64,000 nucleotides of DNA from Paenibacillus paridis (GCF_006345825.1 NZ_VCIX01000092.1:620001-684000), one strand, 5' to 3'. Positions 25,231 through 34,293 are shown, counted from the stretch's first letter. Translations and numbers: made by a program. The notes: a model not told the origin generated them from the letters alone.

Positions 25231-26223
25231 TTATGAACCCGAACCACTAAGCAAACTCCCTTTAAACAATATGTGGATGGTTCGAATCAAGAGAACGGTT
25301 AAAACGATGCTTACAAAAGCTAGAATTATCGCTGCAATGATGATTAACAGCCAAGAATGCACAAATATAGCGTATTTTAAAGCGGCATTGCTGAGTGCAG
25401 CCATTGGAAAGCCTACAGCCCACCAAGAGGCGCTAAACCGAATTGATTTTTTGAAAATTTTGAAGAACAAGATGATGAACAAAAATAGTCCAAAGTAAAA
25501 CAAGATGGAGGCGAACGAATCGATTCGCTGCTCGAAATTCGTATAGCCCAGAAAACCGACCTCAAACGGTGCAATCATGATCATTATGGATGGCGTTAAT
25601 CCTGCAGGCAGTGGTGCCTGATGAATCAATCTAGACAAAATTAAAGTAAGGAAAATTAAAGCAATAATTCCTCCTATCGCGAGGGACAACAGATTTATTT
25701 CATGAACCCAAGGGAATGGAATCGTTCCGCTGGTAACAGCAATATTAAGGGTACCAACCACTGGAATGAGCAACGCCGGAAGCACGTTATGTGGATCGAG
25801 GCTTCCGTTCAACAAACGAGTTACGATGACCAAACTAAGCACTAAAGTGAGCACAGTTCCGAGGACCCAAATCAACTGGCCTGATTTCGGACTATAGGGA
25901 GCTATAATGGAGGATAGCAGCAAAATGGAAATCGTAATCGTGCCAAAAAAGTTACCTATAACCGGATGCGCAAATTCATCTTTTACTACTTGTGGATACA
26001 GAACCCATTTTGAAAGATAGCCTAAGCTTAAGGAAAAAAATACCAGAACGGCAACGATTCCAATGATATCGGCAATGGCGTGGGAAGTGCCAAATAAATT
26101 GCTTGCTTGTCTCCAAGCCAATGACAGACCTGAAATCCCCATAACTGACGCAAAGAGACTAACGGGAAGAAAGCGAACAGAACCGATGCTTTTTTGTTTT
26201 TGTACGGCAGACATGGTGTGCAT
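25231..26223 (-). CDS. SLAC1/TehA-family (TDT) anion or tellurite-resistance transporter
   Basis: A 330-residue membrane protein with ten predicted helices. It matches the TDT (tellurite-resistance/dicarboxylate transporter) family that includes TehA, Mae1 and plant SLAC1: the N-terminal FLPVSLFASVMGISGLSLAW, the conserved PALLIPVVGTLNIA and the motif TPSIMIMIAPFEVGFLGY are all in place. Members pass small anions, malate, sulfite or tellurite-related substrates; this one's cargo is not known. The ATG at 26223 lacks a clear ribosome site and ATG 26214 is an alternative. It is divergent from a MarR regulator and may be controlled by it. Confidence 0.85.
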   Translation of the reverse strand: MHTMSAVQKQKSIGSVRFLPVSLFASVMGISGLSLAWRQASNLFGTSHAIADIIGIVAVLVFFSLSLGYLSKWVLYPQVVKDEFAHPVIGNFFGTITISILLLSSIIAPYSPKSGQLIWVLGTVLTLVLSLVIVTRLLNGSLDPHNVLPALLIPVVGTLNIAVTSGTIPFPWVHEINLLSLAIGGIIALIFLTLILSRLIHQAPLPAGLTPSIMIMIAPFEVGFLGYTNFEQRIDSFASILFYFGLFLFIILFFKIFKKSIRFSASWWAVGFPMAALSNAALKYAIFVHSWLLIIIAAIILAFVSIVLTVLLIRTIHILFKGSLLSGSGS

Positions 26224-26534
26224 GGATAATCACTGCTTTCTACTTTCGGATGCCTCATTATATGAAATCCTGAATTATAGATCAATATTCTCATTTCTAT
26301 GAGGATGATAGATGAAACCTATAGTTTTGCGATAAGAAGCAAGCGAGATCACTCGTTATCACCCGAAAATAATGAAGGCAAGCTGCCTCTTCTGAAAAAT
26401 AAAATATTTTGTTTCAACTTTTTGTATTTATTTTTTTTGTGAATATCGTCATAATGGATTCAATATTAATGACAAGCATACATACACTTATTATTGTTGT
26501 AAATGCAACGAAAAGCTGATGGGTAGGTGATTGA
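26224..26534. other. Divergent promoter region, no gene
   Basis: About 310 AT-rich bases between the divergent transporter and MarR genes. The dyad GTTGTAAATGCAAC (26496-26509), 26 bases before the MarR start, is a plausible MarR operator. I cannot place the promoters with confidence. Confidence 0.35.
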
Positions 26535-26987
26535 ATGAAGGAAATACTCCGTGAGGTTGGAATGATCGCGAGGGCATTGGATTCCATTAGTAACATAGAG
26601 TTTAAGGAAATCGATCTTACAAAAGGACAGTATTTATATCTCGTTCGTATATACGAAAATCCGGGAATTATACAAGAAAAAGTAGCTGAGATGATAAAGG
26701 TTGACCGAACAACAGCATCACGTGCGATTCAAAAGCTTGAAATCCAAGGCTTTATTGAAAAGAGAGACGATGAAACGAACAAAAAAATTAAAAGGCTTTT
26801 TACAACTGAAAATGGCAAACAAGCGTACTCTTTTCTGAAGAGAGAAGGGGAGCACACAGACTCAATTGCTTTAGCGGGATTTTCTGAAAAAGATACAGAG
26901 AAATTATTTCACCTTCTGCAAAGGGTTAGAAAAAATATTGAGGTTGAGTGGGATTTCGTAAAGAAGGGAAATAAAAGACAGTATTGA
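26535..26987 (+). CDS. MarR-family transcriptional regulator
   Basis: A 150-residue winged-helix regulator: NPGIIQEKVAEMIKVDRTTA (helix-turn-helix) then LEIQGFIEKRDDETNKKIKR (wing). Flanking helices form the dimer interface. The start is ATG 26535 with GGTAGGTG a few bases upstream. A GNAT acetyltransferase gene follows 52 bases later, so the two probably form an operon; the divergent SLAC1-like gene may be another target. Confidence 0.88.
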   Translation: MKEILREVGMIARALDSISNIEFKEIDLTKGQYLYLVRIYENPGIIQEKVAEMIKVDRTTASRAIQKLEIQGFIEKRDDETNKKIKRLFTTENGKQAYSFLKREGEHTDSIALAGFSEKDTEKLFHLLQRVRKNIEVEWDFVKKGNKRQY

Positions 26988-27039
26988 ATATGGAAAAAGC
27001 TTTATATTATGTAGCCAAAATAAAAGCGAGAGTGAAAAT

Positions 27040-27459
27040 ATGAATATAAGAGCAGCAAATCAATCAGACTATCCTGAATTAAGAATGGTCTATCTAGAAT
27101 CTCGACGTAAAAGTTTTCATTGGGCAGTTGCAGAAGAAATGGCTTTAGAAGATTTTAATAAACATACGGTAGAAGAATATATCATTTTAGCAGAGAAAGA
27201 TAATCACATCCTTGGATTTGCATCATTGTACTTGCCAGATGATTTTATACATCATCTATTTGTTCATCCAGACTTCTTAGGCAAGGATGTTGGTGGTCAA
27301 TTGGTTAACGCCTCCATAGAAAAAATGAATAAACCAATCAGATTGAAATGTATATCCAAAAATCAAAAAGCAATGAAATTTTATGAATATAATGGTTGGA
27401 AGAAAGTTGTTGAAGAAGGTGCTCCACAAGAAAGATACTGGGTTATGGTATATGAATAA
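27040..27459 (+). CDS. GNAT-family N-acetyltransferase
   Basis: A 139-residue acetyltransferase: NIRAANQSDYPELRMVYLES at the N-terminus, the beta-4/5 region HHLFVHPDFLGKDVGGQLV holding the acetyl-CoA loop (here GKDVGG rather than the usual RGxGxG), and NQKAMKFYEYNGWKKV at the end. The Q/RxxGxG motif is reduced to LGKDVGGQ, acceptable in this subfamily. Substrate unknown. It is the second gene of the MarR operon and ends one base before the end of a convergent gene. Confidence 0.85.
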   Translation: MNIRAANQSDYPELRMVYLESRRKSFHWAVAEEMALEDFNKHTVEEYIILAEKDNHILGFASLYLPDDFIHHLFVHPDFLGKDVGGQLVNASIEKMNKPIRLKCISKNQKAMKFYEYNGWKKVVEEGAPQERYWVMVYE

Positions 27460-27460
27460 A

Positions 27461-28816
27461 TTATTTTAAAGAAGAAGGTAATTTGACTCCAATTAATTTG
27501 CCGGGCGTCTGTATGATGAGGTATCCATCTTCTTTATGTAGATGATCATATTGACGCGCGCCTGTTTTTACTCGGAAGAGCGGTTTGCCTGAATCAAAAT
27601 CGATCGCGTGCAGGATGCCATCGGTTTGTGCAAGATAGACACCTTTCCCATAGACCACCGTCTTAGCTGACGGGTTATCCCCAGTCCAGTTCATCTGTTG
27701 TCCGTTTACCGTTTTTATACTGAATAGCATCCCATTCTGCCAATTACCGAATAATATCCGACCGCGGTGAACTTTCTGAAGAGGGTATGAATTAAGATCA
27801 TAGGTAGGCTCACTATAGGTCTGTAGAGGTTTGCCTTCCGGTTTATAATTTTTAAAATCATACCTTGCTATACTGCCATTCTGATGGATATAAAAATCAT
27901 TTCCATCCAAGTAGAATGGTATATGAGTTCTATATTCATCTCTCGAACCTGCAATGACATCCCAGTTGTAAACACGACTGCCTTTTAGTTCGCCTGTTTT
28001 CACGTTAATGACGGAAATTGTAATGCTGCGCTCGGTATCATTAACCTCCTCTGATTGATTATTTTCTTTAACGAAGTACGCCAGCCCAGCTTCGATCTTG
28101 ATCGGGAAGTCATGGTTAATCATTCCCCACAGCTTTTTTCCCGTTTTCTTGTCGATGGCATTCAGTTGCTGAGTGGTATTTGTTTCTTCATTTATGGAGA
28201 TAGTTTGAAATAGAACGTCTCCTGCATCCATGATTCCTAAGCTGGTGTAATACGTTGCCTGGGGAGCGGTGTTCATCCATAGCTGCTTTCCGGTCTTCAC
28301 ATCGATTGCGATGGTATAATTATTTATCAGGGCATACAACGTTTCTCCGAAAACTTTGATATAATTCAGATTTTCAATCCTGATGCTTGACTGCCAAAGC
28401 TTTTTTTCGTTTGAAGCAGAAAGGGCATAGAGGCTCCCGTCACTTAAAGTCCCATAAACATTCCCTTCCTGATAGATAAACATAGGATATACATCATCTT
28501 TAAATGTCCAAATCGTTTTTCCTGTGTGAGCGTTCAGGGCGATCAATTTCTTATCTCTTAACGTGAAAATCTTACCCTCGCCCGTCATTGTAGAGTTAGC
28601 AGTAAGATAATATTTATCCCAATTATCAACTGTGTCGGACCAAGTTGGCTGGACAAATGGTGTCTGAATTCCTGGGTTCCCTATACCGAAAGATATAACC
28701 GGTTTCTCGGCATACACCTGACTAATTCCAATCTGATCGACAGTTTGTCCGATTTGAATGGAAATGAGCAAGGCAGAAGCTAAAAGTATTGTTCGAAGCA
28801 TTAATTTTCTTTGCAT
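27461..28816 (-). CDS. Secreted PQQ-like beta-propeller repeat protein
   Basis: A 451-residue exported protein. The signal peptide covers about 1-36 (LMLRTILLASALLISIQIGQ ... VYA). The rest is a WD/PQQ-type beta-propeller whose blades carry the recurrent A-x-D/N-x-x-T-G-K-x-x-W signature: LNAHTGKTIWTF, IDVKTGKQLWMN, IDKKTGKKLWGM and IDFDSGKPLFRV. No catalytic residues of quinoprotein dehydrogenases are evident, so it is more likely a binding or scaffold protein, like BamB/PQQ_2 proteins. ATG 28816 follows GAGGAGG by 7 bases, so the longer frame is rejected. Confidence 0.85.
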   Translation of the reverse strand: MQRKLMLRTILLASALLISIQIGQTVDQIGISQVYAEKPVISFGIGNPGIQTPFVQPTWSDTVDNWDKYYLTANSTMTGEGKIFTLRDKKLIALNAHTGKTIWTFKDDVYPMFIYQEGNVYGTLSDGSLYALSASNEKKLWQSSIRIENLNYIKVFGETLYALINNYTIAIDVKTGKQLWMNTAPQATYYTSLGIMDAGDVLFQTISINEETNTTQQLNAIDKKTGKKLWGMINHDFPIKIEAGLAYFVKENNQSEEVNDTERSITISVINVKTGELKGSRVYNWDVIAGSRDEYRTHIPFYLDGNDFYIHQNGSIARYDFKNYKPEGKPLQTYSEPTYDLNSYPLQKVHRGRILFGNWQNGMLFSIKTVNGQQMNWTGDNPSAKTVVYGKGVYLAQTDGILHAIDFDSGKPLFRVKTGARQYDHLHKEDGYLIIQTPGKLIGVKLPSSLK

Positions 28817-29178
28817 GGATGAACCTCCTCTATTTTCCATATATTCACTTTACCTCATTATAAACGTAATCCCTCAGAAAATGTTGCCTCAATTGAAACT
28901 TGAAACCTAGCATAGGATTTAATCGTTTATGGAGATAAGAAATAAATTGATCATAGGCCATCACATAGAAGTACATGGAGAACAAGTACACAATCATGTA
29001 AAGTATTATTTACAAGCAAAATTAAAAGAGTAGTTCTCTAACCCTCCGAGCAATCGGAGGTTCTTTGCTTAATGGTGTGGCATGGTCGTAGATTGCCTTT
29101 ATTTCAATAAATATAAAAATTTCATTTGTATAAGATATTTTCAAAATTTCGTTCGTGTTATATGTAGGAGGTGAATAC
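28817..29178. other. Intergenic with a 34-codon ORF and a terminator
   Basis: A 34-codon open frame at 28929-29033 (+), MEIRNKLIIGHHIEVHGEQV..., has no ribosome site and may be the tail of a lost gene. A 7-bp hairpin (CCTCCGA at 29043-29049 with 29054-29060) followed by TTCTTT ends it. The rest is the AT-rich upstream region of the sigma-factor operon; no clear promoter found. Confidence 0.4.
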
Positions 29179-29706
29179 ATGGACAATCATGATTTAACGC
29201 GCACGGATAGTAAGTTTGCAGAAGTTTACGAGCGGAATATGGATATGGTTTACAGATTGTGTTTCGTCCTTTTGAAAAATACGGCTGATGCCGATGATGC
29301 AGTTCAATCGGTATTTTTGAAGCTATTCAAGCACAACAAAACTTTTTATGAACGTGAGCATGAAAAAGCATGGCTTATTGTGACGACCAAAAACACGTGT
29401 AAAGACGTATTAAAAAGCTGGTGGAGATCGCGCCGGGTTGATATAGACGCCTTGCCGGAAAAAACATACTGGGATCACGATGAGCAGCAGAGAGATATCC
29501 TGGAGAAATTGCTTAGGCTTCCCGAAAAATATAGAACGGTTTTATACCTTTATTATGTTGAGGATTATTCTGTAAAAGAAATAGCAAAACTATTGGATCG
29601 AAAAGAGAGCACATTGCAAACACAATTATCAAAAGGACGTTCACGCCTGAAGATTGAATTGGGAGGGAAATATAGGGATGGAAAACCGATTCAAGGAAGC
29701 ATTTGA
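29179..29706 (+). CDS. ECF-type RNA polymerase sigma factor
   Basis: A 175-residue sigma-70-family factor. Region 2 (about 15-75) has MVYRLCFVLLKNTADADDAV and VFLKLFKHN; region 4 (about 105-160) has LPEKYRTVLYLYYVEDYSVK and EIAKLLDRKESTLQTQLSKG. It directs RNA polymerase to a small regulon when released by its partner. ATG 29179 lies 6 bases after AGGAGGTG. The following anti-sigma-like gene overlaps it by 29 bases, implying coupled translation. Confidence 0.92.
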   Translation: MDNHDLTRTDSKFAEVYERNMDMVYRLCFVLLKNTADADDAVQSVFLKLFKHNKTFYEREHEKAWLIVTTKNTCKDVLKSWWRSRRVDIDALPEKTYWDHDEQQRDILEKLLRLPEKYRTVLYLYYVEDYSVKEIAKLLDRKESTLQTQLSKGRSRLKIELGGKYRDGKPIQGSI

Positions 29707-30718
29707 AACCATCAAACCAAATCAGGAACATAAGGACAAATTATGGCATGATTTGAAGTTAAAGATTGAATCCGAAACAATAGAGAAAAGAAGACCGTTG
29801 ACCTGGAGGAATGTAAAATCTGCGATGCTGGCAGCAGCGGTCATGATCTGTTTGTTGACGACAACTGCTTTTGCAGCCAGCTATATGGGGCTGGATTTGA
29901 AGTTTTTGAACTTTCTAAACCCAGCGGATAGCGAGCAAAAACTCTATTTGGAAAACGGCGCTCATGCGGTGAACAAGCAAGCGGCAAACGAGAATGGAAC
30001 CCTTGAAGTCAAACAAATTATCGGTGATAGTCATTTGATTTATATCTTAATGGATTTCACCGCACCGGAAGGTATCGTTCTGGATGCAAAACGCTATCGT
30101 TTTGAGTCATACTTAAGTTTTGATAAACGTAGTTCATATAGCGGTTCCATCGGTTTTGACTTATTGGACGACGACAATCCAATTGATAATAAAATTAGTC
30201 TAATGATGAGCTATCTTACGTCGACTAAAGACATCGCAGGAAGTCCTGTTACATTGCTGGTTAGTAATTTAGAGGCGGCAGATTTTTATCCCGATGTATA
30301 TAAAAAAATTAATTCTGGCTCATGGAAAATGAATTTCAATTTGGATTATAAGGATATTTCAACCACGTATCCGATAAATCAGGGTATAGAATTGTATAAC
30401 TACGAAGGATCATTATCATCCATCTCCATCTCGCCGATTTCCGTAACCATAAAAATAGAAAGTCCGTATACCAAAGAAATTTCTGAGGCGGCAAACCTCT
30501 CCTCGCGAGAAATAGGATTAAATGAGTATGAGGACAGTTATCCGATCACCATTCATTATAAAGATGGAACTTCGGAAACAACGGCTGTGTTTAAGGGGAT
30601 GACCTCAGGAGATCTAATCACTAACACGATAACGATCGTAAAACCATTTACCCCCATTATCAATGATAAAGAAATAAAATCGGTTGAGTTCTTTGGTACG
30701 ATTTTTCCCATGAATTAA
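29678..30718 (+). CDS. DUF4179-type membrane anti-sigma factor
   Basis: A 346-residue single-pass membrane protein. The short cytoplasmic N-terminus (about 1-45) should hold the sigma factor, the membrane segment is about 47-68 (SAMLAAAVMICLLTTTAFAA), and the external region (about 70-346) is beta-rich and belongs to the DUF4179 family found beside ECF factors. The N-terminus lacks the HxxxCxxC motif of zinc anti-sigma factors. ATG 29678 has GGGAGGGAAATATAGG upstream. Stimulus unknown. A second such pair is at 54754-56602. Confidence 0.8.
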   Translation: MENRFKEAFETIKPNQEHKDKLWHDLKLKIESETIEKRRPLTWRNVKSAMLAAAVMICLLTTTAFAASYMGLDLKFLNFLNPADSEQKLYLENGAHAVNKQAANENGTLEVKQIIGDSHLIYILMDFTAPEGIVLDAKRYRFESYLSFDKRSSYSGSIGFDLLDDDNPIDNKISLMMSYLTSTKDIAGSPVTLLVSNLEAADFYPDVYKKINSGSWKMNFNLDYKDISTTYPINQGIELYNYEGSLSSISISPISVTIKIESPYTKEISEAANLSSREIGLNEYEDSYPITIHYKDGTSETTAVFKGMTSGDLITNTITIVKPFTPIINDKEIKSVEFFGTIFPMN

Positions 30719-30759
30719 AATGATCTTGATATGAAGACTTTAACCCTTTGCTATTAGGT

Positions 30760-30818
30760 TAACGGGGGGAAAGTATGTTGAAACATGGGAGAGCTTGCTA
30801 CGGTAGCTGCTCCCGTTT
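30760..30818 (+). repeat. Dispersed hairpin repeat, copy B (also terminator)
   Basis: TAACGGGG followed 35 bases later by TTGCTACGGTAGCTGCTC (30795-30812). GGGAGAGCT pairs with AGCTGCTCCC with a one-base bulge, and GTTTTATTT follows, so it can end the anti-sigma transcript. It shares 16 of 18 core bases with copy A at 10475-10492. Confidence 0.55.
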
Positions 30819-31076
30819 TATTTATTAAGCCAATCGGGATGCATTACAAATAATGATTCCTGTTTAGTGCAGCCAATGGTAATATTTATTTAATATTTAG
30901 TGTGGGAGTTTGGAGAATAGGATGATTAATTGAGCTAACAAATACATAGAAAATGGAGGGGGAAATGAGTTTATTAGCCATGCTGAAACAATATCGCTTA
31001 AAAGCTAACGGGGCGTTTTCTTAGATAAAATTATGAAATTAATATGGAGCAGTAGTTACATCTACTACGAAAAGAG
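30819..31076. other. Intergenic with a 19-codon ORF behind a strong RBS
   Basis: ATGGAGGGGGAA precedes an ATG at 30965 that encodes only 19 residues (MSLLAMLKQYRLKANGAFS, stop 31024). It could be the start of a lost gene or a leader peptide for the next gene. Nothing else seen. Confidence 0.3.
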
Positions 31077-31550
31077 TTGATTTATGTGAAAGGCTTCGTT
31101 ATTCGAGGAAAACTTGGGTGTTATTTACAAATTACTTTAGATGAATTATTTGGTTTTCCGAAAACGACAAGCCATTTTGGTGGTTACGATGTTAAAGGAA
31201 CCGTAGAGATAAAAAGTGGAAGCTATTTTGTAATGGGAGAATTATGGTTTTCAACTGGAGAAATTTACTTGTTCTATAATCAACTAGTCCAGTGTTACAA
31301 GGATTTAGAAGGAGTAGCCAAATTTTGTTCTTCAGAAACTAATCTTGAATTTGAGATTAAATTCAGAAATCGAGGGCAGGTTTTCATACAGGGTGCTTAC
31401 AAGGAATTTGAAAGTCTGGATAATGAGCTTAAGTTTGAAATTGAAAGTAATCAAAGCTTTTATTTAGAGACGCTTGAAGGATTGCGAGAGATCGTAAATC
31501 TTTATGGTGACCTAAAAGGTGTGAATGATAGTAATTCATCATTTGGTTGA
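31077..31550 (+). CDS. WapI-family-like immunity protein
   Basis: A 157-residue soluble protein. Its pattern, GTVEIKSGSYFVMGELWFST, EIYLFYNQLVQCYKDLEGVA, NLEFEIKFRNRGQVFIQG and the ending YLETLEGLREIVNLYGDLKG, matches what I remember of the WapI-type immunity proteins that neutralise the WapA nuclease toxins of Bacillota. That is recollection of the family, not a search result. No toxin gene is adjacent, so it would be an orphan immunity gene. The TTG start at 31077 has a poor ribosome site; GTG 31086 is possible. Confidence 0.5.
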   Translation: MIYVKGFVIRGKLGCYLQITLDELFGFPKTTSHFGGYDVKGTVEIKSGSYFVMGELWFSTGEIYLFYNQLVQCYKDLEGVAKFCSSETNLEFEIKFRNRGQVFIQGAYKEFESLDNELKFEIESNQSFYLETLEGLREIVNLYGDLKGVNDSNSSFG

Positions 31551-31654
31551 AGAGCAGCCTAACACATATGTTAATGTTTAACCGAGGCATAACGGGGTGA
31601 AATCATCGAATTAATAAAAGAAATAAAAGGAATTGAAGAAAGGCAGTGGATTAG

Positions 31655-32113
31655 ATGGGGACCGATATTCATGTATATATCGAGCAGAGAATAAATAAAG
31701 ATCAGACTGAATGGATTAGTGTAGATGAATGGCTATATACCCCTTACTTAGGGGGAGTAGGCGTTCAAAAACATTTATGGGAAGATAGAAATTATCTATT
31801 ATTTGCGATACTAGCAGATGTGAGAAATAGATATAATATCCATCCCATATCGTTACCAAAGGGACTTCCTGACAATGCAAGCCCAGAAGTGAAAAATCAA
31901 AGCGACATAGAAAACGAGGACGCACATACAAGAAGTTGGTTAACTCTAAAAGAACTCCTCGAATATGATTGGATGCAAAAAATGGAGGATGACAATAACG
32001 AAATGTTTTCTCTTGAAGCGCTGGTTATCCCATTTGTTAATGAATTTATCCCGCGTTTAAGTGAAATAGGCGAGCCTGAGAATGTCCGGATGGTCTTTTG
32101 GTTTGATAATTGA
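31655..32113 (+). CDS. Conserved uncharacterised MGTDIH-type protein
   Basis: A 152-residue protein starting MGTDIHVYIEQRINKDQTEW, with RNYLLFAILADVRNRYNI, PISLPKGLPDNASPEVK and HTRSWLTLKELLEYDW. This MGTDIH...RNY.LFA.LADVRN...P.GLP.D.S pattern defines a family seen in bacteria and phages without known function, often present as stand-alone genes. ATG 31655 has GAAAGGCAG upstream. It follows the WapI-like gene by about 100 bases and may share its transcript. Confidence 0.7.
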   Translation: MGTDIHVYIEQRINKDQTEWISVDEWLYTPYLGGVGVQKHLWEDRNYLLFAILADVRNRYNIHPISLPKGLPDNASPEVKNQSDIENEDAHTRSWLTLKELLEYDWMQKMEDDNNEMFSLEALVIPFVNEFIPRLSEIGEPENVRMVFWFDN

Positions 32114-32172
32114 GGGTGTTTGTGAATATTCGCCTTCTGCTAATGCAGTATCCAAGGAAGCTAATGCTTGCG

Positions 32173-32277
32173 CTACTCCATGGGGCCATCATAATGCTCC
32201 AGCAGCCACTGAACCGCTTCATAGCCTAAAAGTCCACTTACACCTCTAACCAAAACCGTTTCTTTTGTTGTACTCAT
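32173..32277 (-). pseudogene. 34-codon ORF with strong RBS, probably frameshifted
   Basis: CAGGAGGAATAAATC precedes ATG 32277; the frame reads MSTTKETVLVRGVSGLLGYE then AVQWLLEHYDGPME and stops. The adjacent frame continues with protein-like sequence (VAQALASLDTALAEGEYS), so a single base change near 32178 may have cut a slightly longer small protein. Family not recognised. Confidence 0.4.
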
Positions 32278-32329
32278 GATTTATTCCTCCTGAAAAAAAA
32301 TTACAACCACTACCGCTTTCAACAATAAC

Positions 32330-32365
32330 AAAACGCTACTGGCAACGGCTTGTCAGTAGCGTTTT
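32330..32365. terminator. Bidirectional terminator
   Basis: Perfect 12-bp stem AAAACGCTACTG (32330-32341) with CAGTAGCGTTTT (32354-32365), giving T-rich ends on both strands. It serves the minus-strand EcsC gene just to its right. Confidence 0.85.
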
Positions 32366-32398
32366 AAGTCTTTTACCCAAAGTCTCCGTGCTCCTTAA

Positions 32399-33130
32399 TT
32401 AACCATTGTTCAATCTTCGCAACCGATAAGCGTTCATTGCCGATTCGCGAAGCTCCTCGAGAATGGTGTAATTTGCCCAAGCGCCTGCCACTGCCCCAAT
32501 CCCCGGTACCATCTGCAGCATTTTCCGAAAGTCGATTGCATCCCTGTATTCCTTCTGGAACGTCTCCCAGTCCATGCTCTTGGAATACTCGGTATTCGAA
32601 GCCCACTGCTCCTTCTCCGTATCCCACTGCTTAATGACGTTCAACAGTGCGGCACGCTGCTTTGGTCCAGAGAACGCCATTTGAAACACCTTAAGGATGA
32701 AAACACGCTCGGAAAAATGCTTCGTGTCGAAGCCGTAGACATGAGCCAGTTCGAATAAAAATTTCATCTTGATCGCGATGAGCGCAGGGAAGTCCACGAT
32801 ATTAAGCACGATGCCTCCCGCTCCAGTCCCTGCGCCTTCGGCGGTTGCGATTTTTTGGTATAAGGAAAACAACCGTTTGGCTTCTTGATCGGCGATTTCT
32901 AGTGAAAGGGTTTGTTGTACCGGTCTCTTAGGCGTATATTCTGATCCGAACAGCGCTGTAAGCACAATTGACTTTATGGTGGTCGTAATGACGTCGTGCA
33001 TCTTGGGCGGAATTAAGTCGTTAATTCGCTTACCTATCGACTTTGATGTTCTCTCCAACCATCCGGGTGGCTTAAAAAAACTATGCTCCCAATCGACGAT
33101 TTCATCGTACACTTTCTGTTCGTAATTCAT
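32399..33130 (-). CDS. EcsC-family protein
   Basis: A 243-residue protein of the EcsC family: YDEIVDWEHSFFKPPGWLER at the start, AEGAGTGAGGIVLNIVDFPA then LIAIKMKFLFELAHVYGFD in the middle and QMVPGIGAVAGAWANYTILE at the end. EcsC is the third gene of the B. subtilis ecs exporter operon, where its role is unclear; stand-alone copies like this one are common in Bacillota. Two hydrophobic glycine-rich stretches suggest membrane association. ATG 33130 lies 8 bases after GGAGGAG. Confidence 0.85.
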   Translation of the reverse strand: MNYEQKVYDEIVDWEHSFFKPPGWLERTSKSIGKRINDLIPPKMHDVITTTIKSIVLTALFGSEYTPKRPVQQTLSLEIADQEAKRLFSLYQKIATAEGAGTGAGGIVLNIVDFPALIAIKMKFLFELAHVYGFDTKHFSERVFILKVFQMAFSGPKQRAALLNVIKQWDTEKEQWASNTEYSKSMDWETFQKEYRDAIDFRKMLQMVPGIGAVAGAWANYTILEELRESAMNAYRLRRLNNG

Positions 33131-33249
33131 TGCCAATCGCTCCTCCAAAAGGTTTGGCTATATTGTACCGGAGAACTTAGCGATTTAGAACGGACTGCAG
33201 CAGGTGGCGGAACAAGACCAAAGTCGTGGACGCTTCAAAATTCTAACCT

Positions 33250-33480
33250 GTGAAGGGAATGCTTAATTTTAAGCGTTGCGTATCTTTTGTTAGCTATGAA
33301 TCGTTTTCTATATGTTTGAGAGGGGAATTTGATCGACAGCTTAGGTTCCATGAGGCATTGGCGATGGAGTTAACGAATACGAACAGCGGGATGTATTATT
33401 TTTCTACGACGAATGTATTTGATGGGAATTTCTCAAAACCGCATATGGAAACGGACTTGTCTATTTCTAATTCGGATTAA
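33250..33480 (+). pseudogene. NAD-dependent epimerase/RmlD-like fragment
   Basis: The frame ends with GMYYFSTTNVFDGNFSKPHM and ETDLSISNSD, which is the central part of an RmlD/NAD-dependent epimerase (the S-T-D/N-x-V-F-D-G motif and the following E-x-D-P-P-x-P loop). It then stops where YG...K should follow. Neither the Rossmann N-terminus nor the YxxxK catalytic pair is present, so it is a remnant. Confidence 0.55.
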
Positions 33481-33556
33481 TGAAGAAATTATTTCTTATC
33501 TATTGGATACATAAGAAGAACGCAAGTATGATTTTACGATAGGGAGGTTTGAATTT

Positions 33557-34219
33557 ATGGAAATAGCTAAGGGAGTAGCGATGCTTCAACTGGATTTTCA
33601 TGGGAATAGGATTCACCCAACGCTTTTGTGGGATGATGAAACGGCCGTATTAATTGACACAGGATTTCCAGGGCAAATGGAAGATTTGCGTGTCGCCATA
33701 CAACAAGCTGGAGTGTCGATCAACAAACTACATGCCGTGATTTTGACGCATCAGGATATGGATCATATCGGGTGCCTTCCGGAAATCTTGAAGTTGCCCA
33801 GCCAACGCGTTAACGTATATGCTCACGAACTGGATAAGCCTTATATTCAAGGGGAGATGCCGCTCATAAAAGACGCTCACATGGAGAATCCACCGAAGGG
33901 TAAGGTAGATGAAACTTTGATCGACGGGCAGGTGCTTCCGGTTTGCGGCGGGATTCGCGTCATTCACACTCCTGGGCATACTCTCGGACACATCAGCCTT
34001 TATTTAGAGCGAAGCAAGATTCTCATTGCCGGGGATTCGATGTACAGTGTAGATGGGAAGTTGGGTGGCGTTCATGCTCCAACCACAATAGATATGCAAG
34101 CGGCACGCCAATCTCTGAAAAAATTCACAGCTCTTGAACTTGCAGCGGTTGTCTGTTACCACGGAGGATTAAGCAGTATAAATATAAATGAGCAGATACA
34201 AGCACTTGCTAAGCTTTGA
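33557..34219 (+). CDS. Metallo-beta-lactamase-fold hydrolase
   Basis: A 220-residue MBL-fold protein. The metal motif is LTHQDMDHIG (H65, D67, D69, H70), in which the second histidine of the usual HxHxDH is replaced by Asp, a known variant. Further ligands are H in HTPGHTLGH (about 138-146), D in IAGDSMYS and the C-terminal H in VCYHGG. It probably hydrolyses an ester, thioester or lactone in the cytoplasm; substrate unknown. ATG follows AGGGAGG. Preceded by an epimerase remnant and followed by a lipoprotein gene. Confidence 0.88.
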   Translation: MEIAKGVAMLQLDFHGNRIHPTLLWDDETAVLIDTGFPGQMEDLRVAIQQAGVSINKLHAVILTHQDMDHIGCLPEILKLPSQRVNVYAHELDKPYIQGEMPLIKDAHMENPPKGKVDETLIDGQVLPVCGGIRVIHTPGHTLGHISLYLERSKILIAGDSMYSVDGKLGGVHAPTTIDMQAARQSLKKFTALELAAVVCYHGGLSSININEQIQALAKL

Positions 34220-34293
34220 TACCATTAACCAGTCGCAACTTTCCTACAAGCAATGCCGTCTTATTATTATCTGTTAAATAAAGGAATGATATC

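Noticed and set aside
25271..25498. Plus-strand ORF within the SLAC1-like gene
   Set aside because: Shadow of conserved membrane segments on the other strand.
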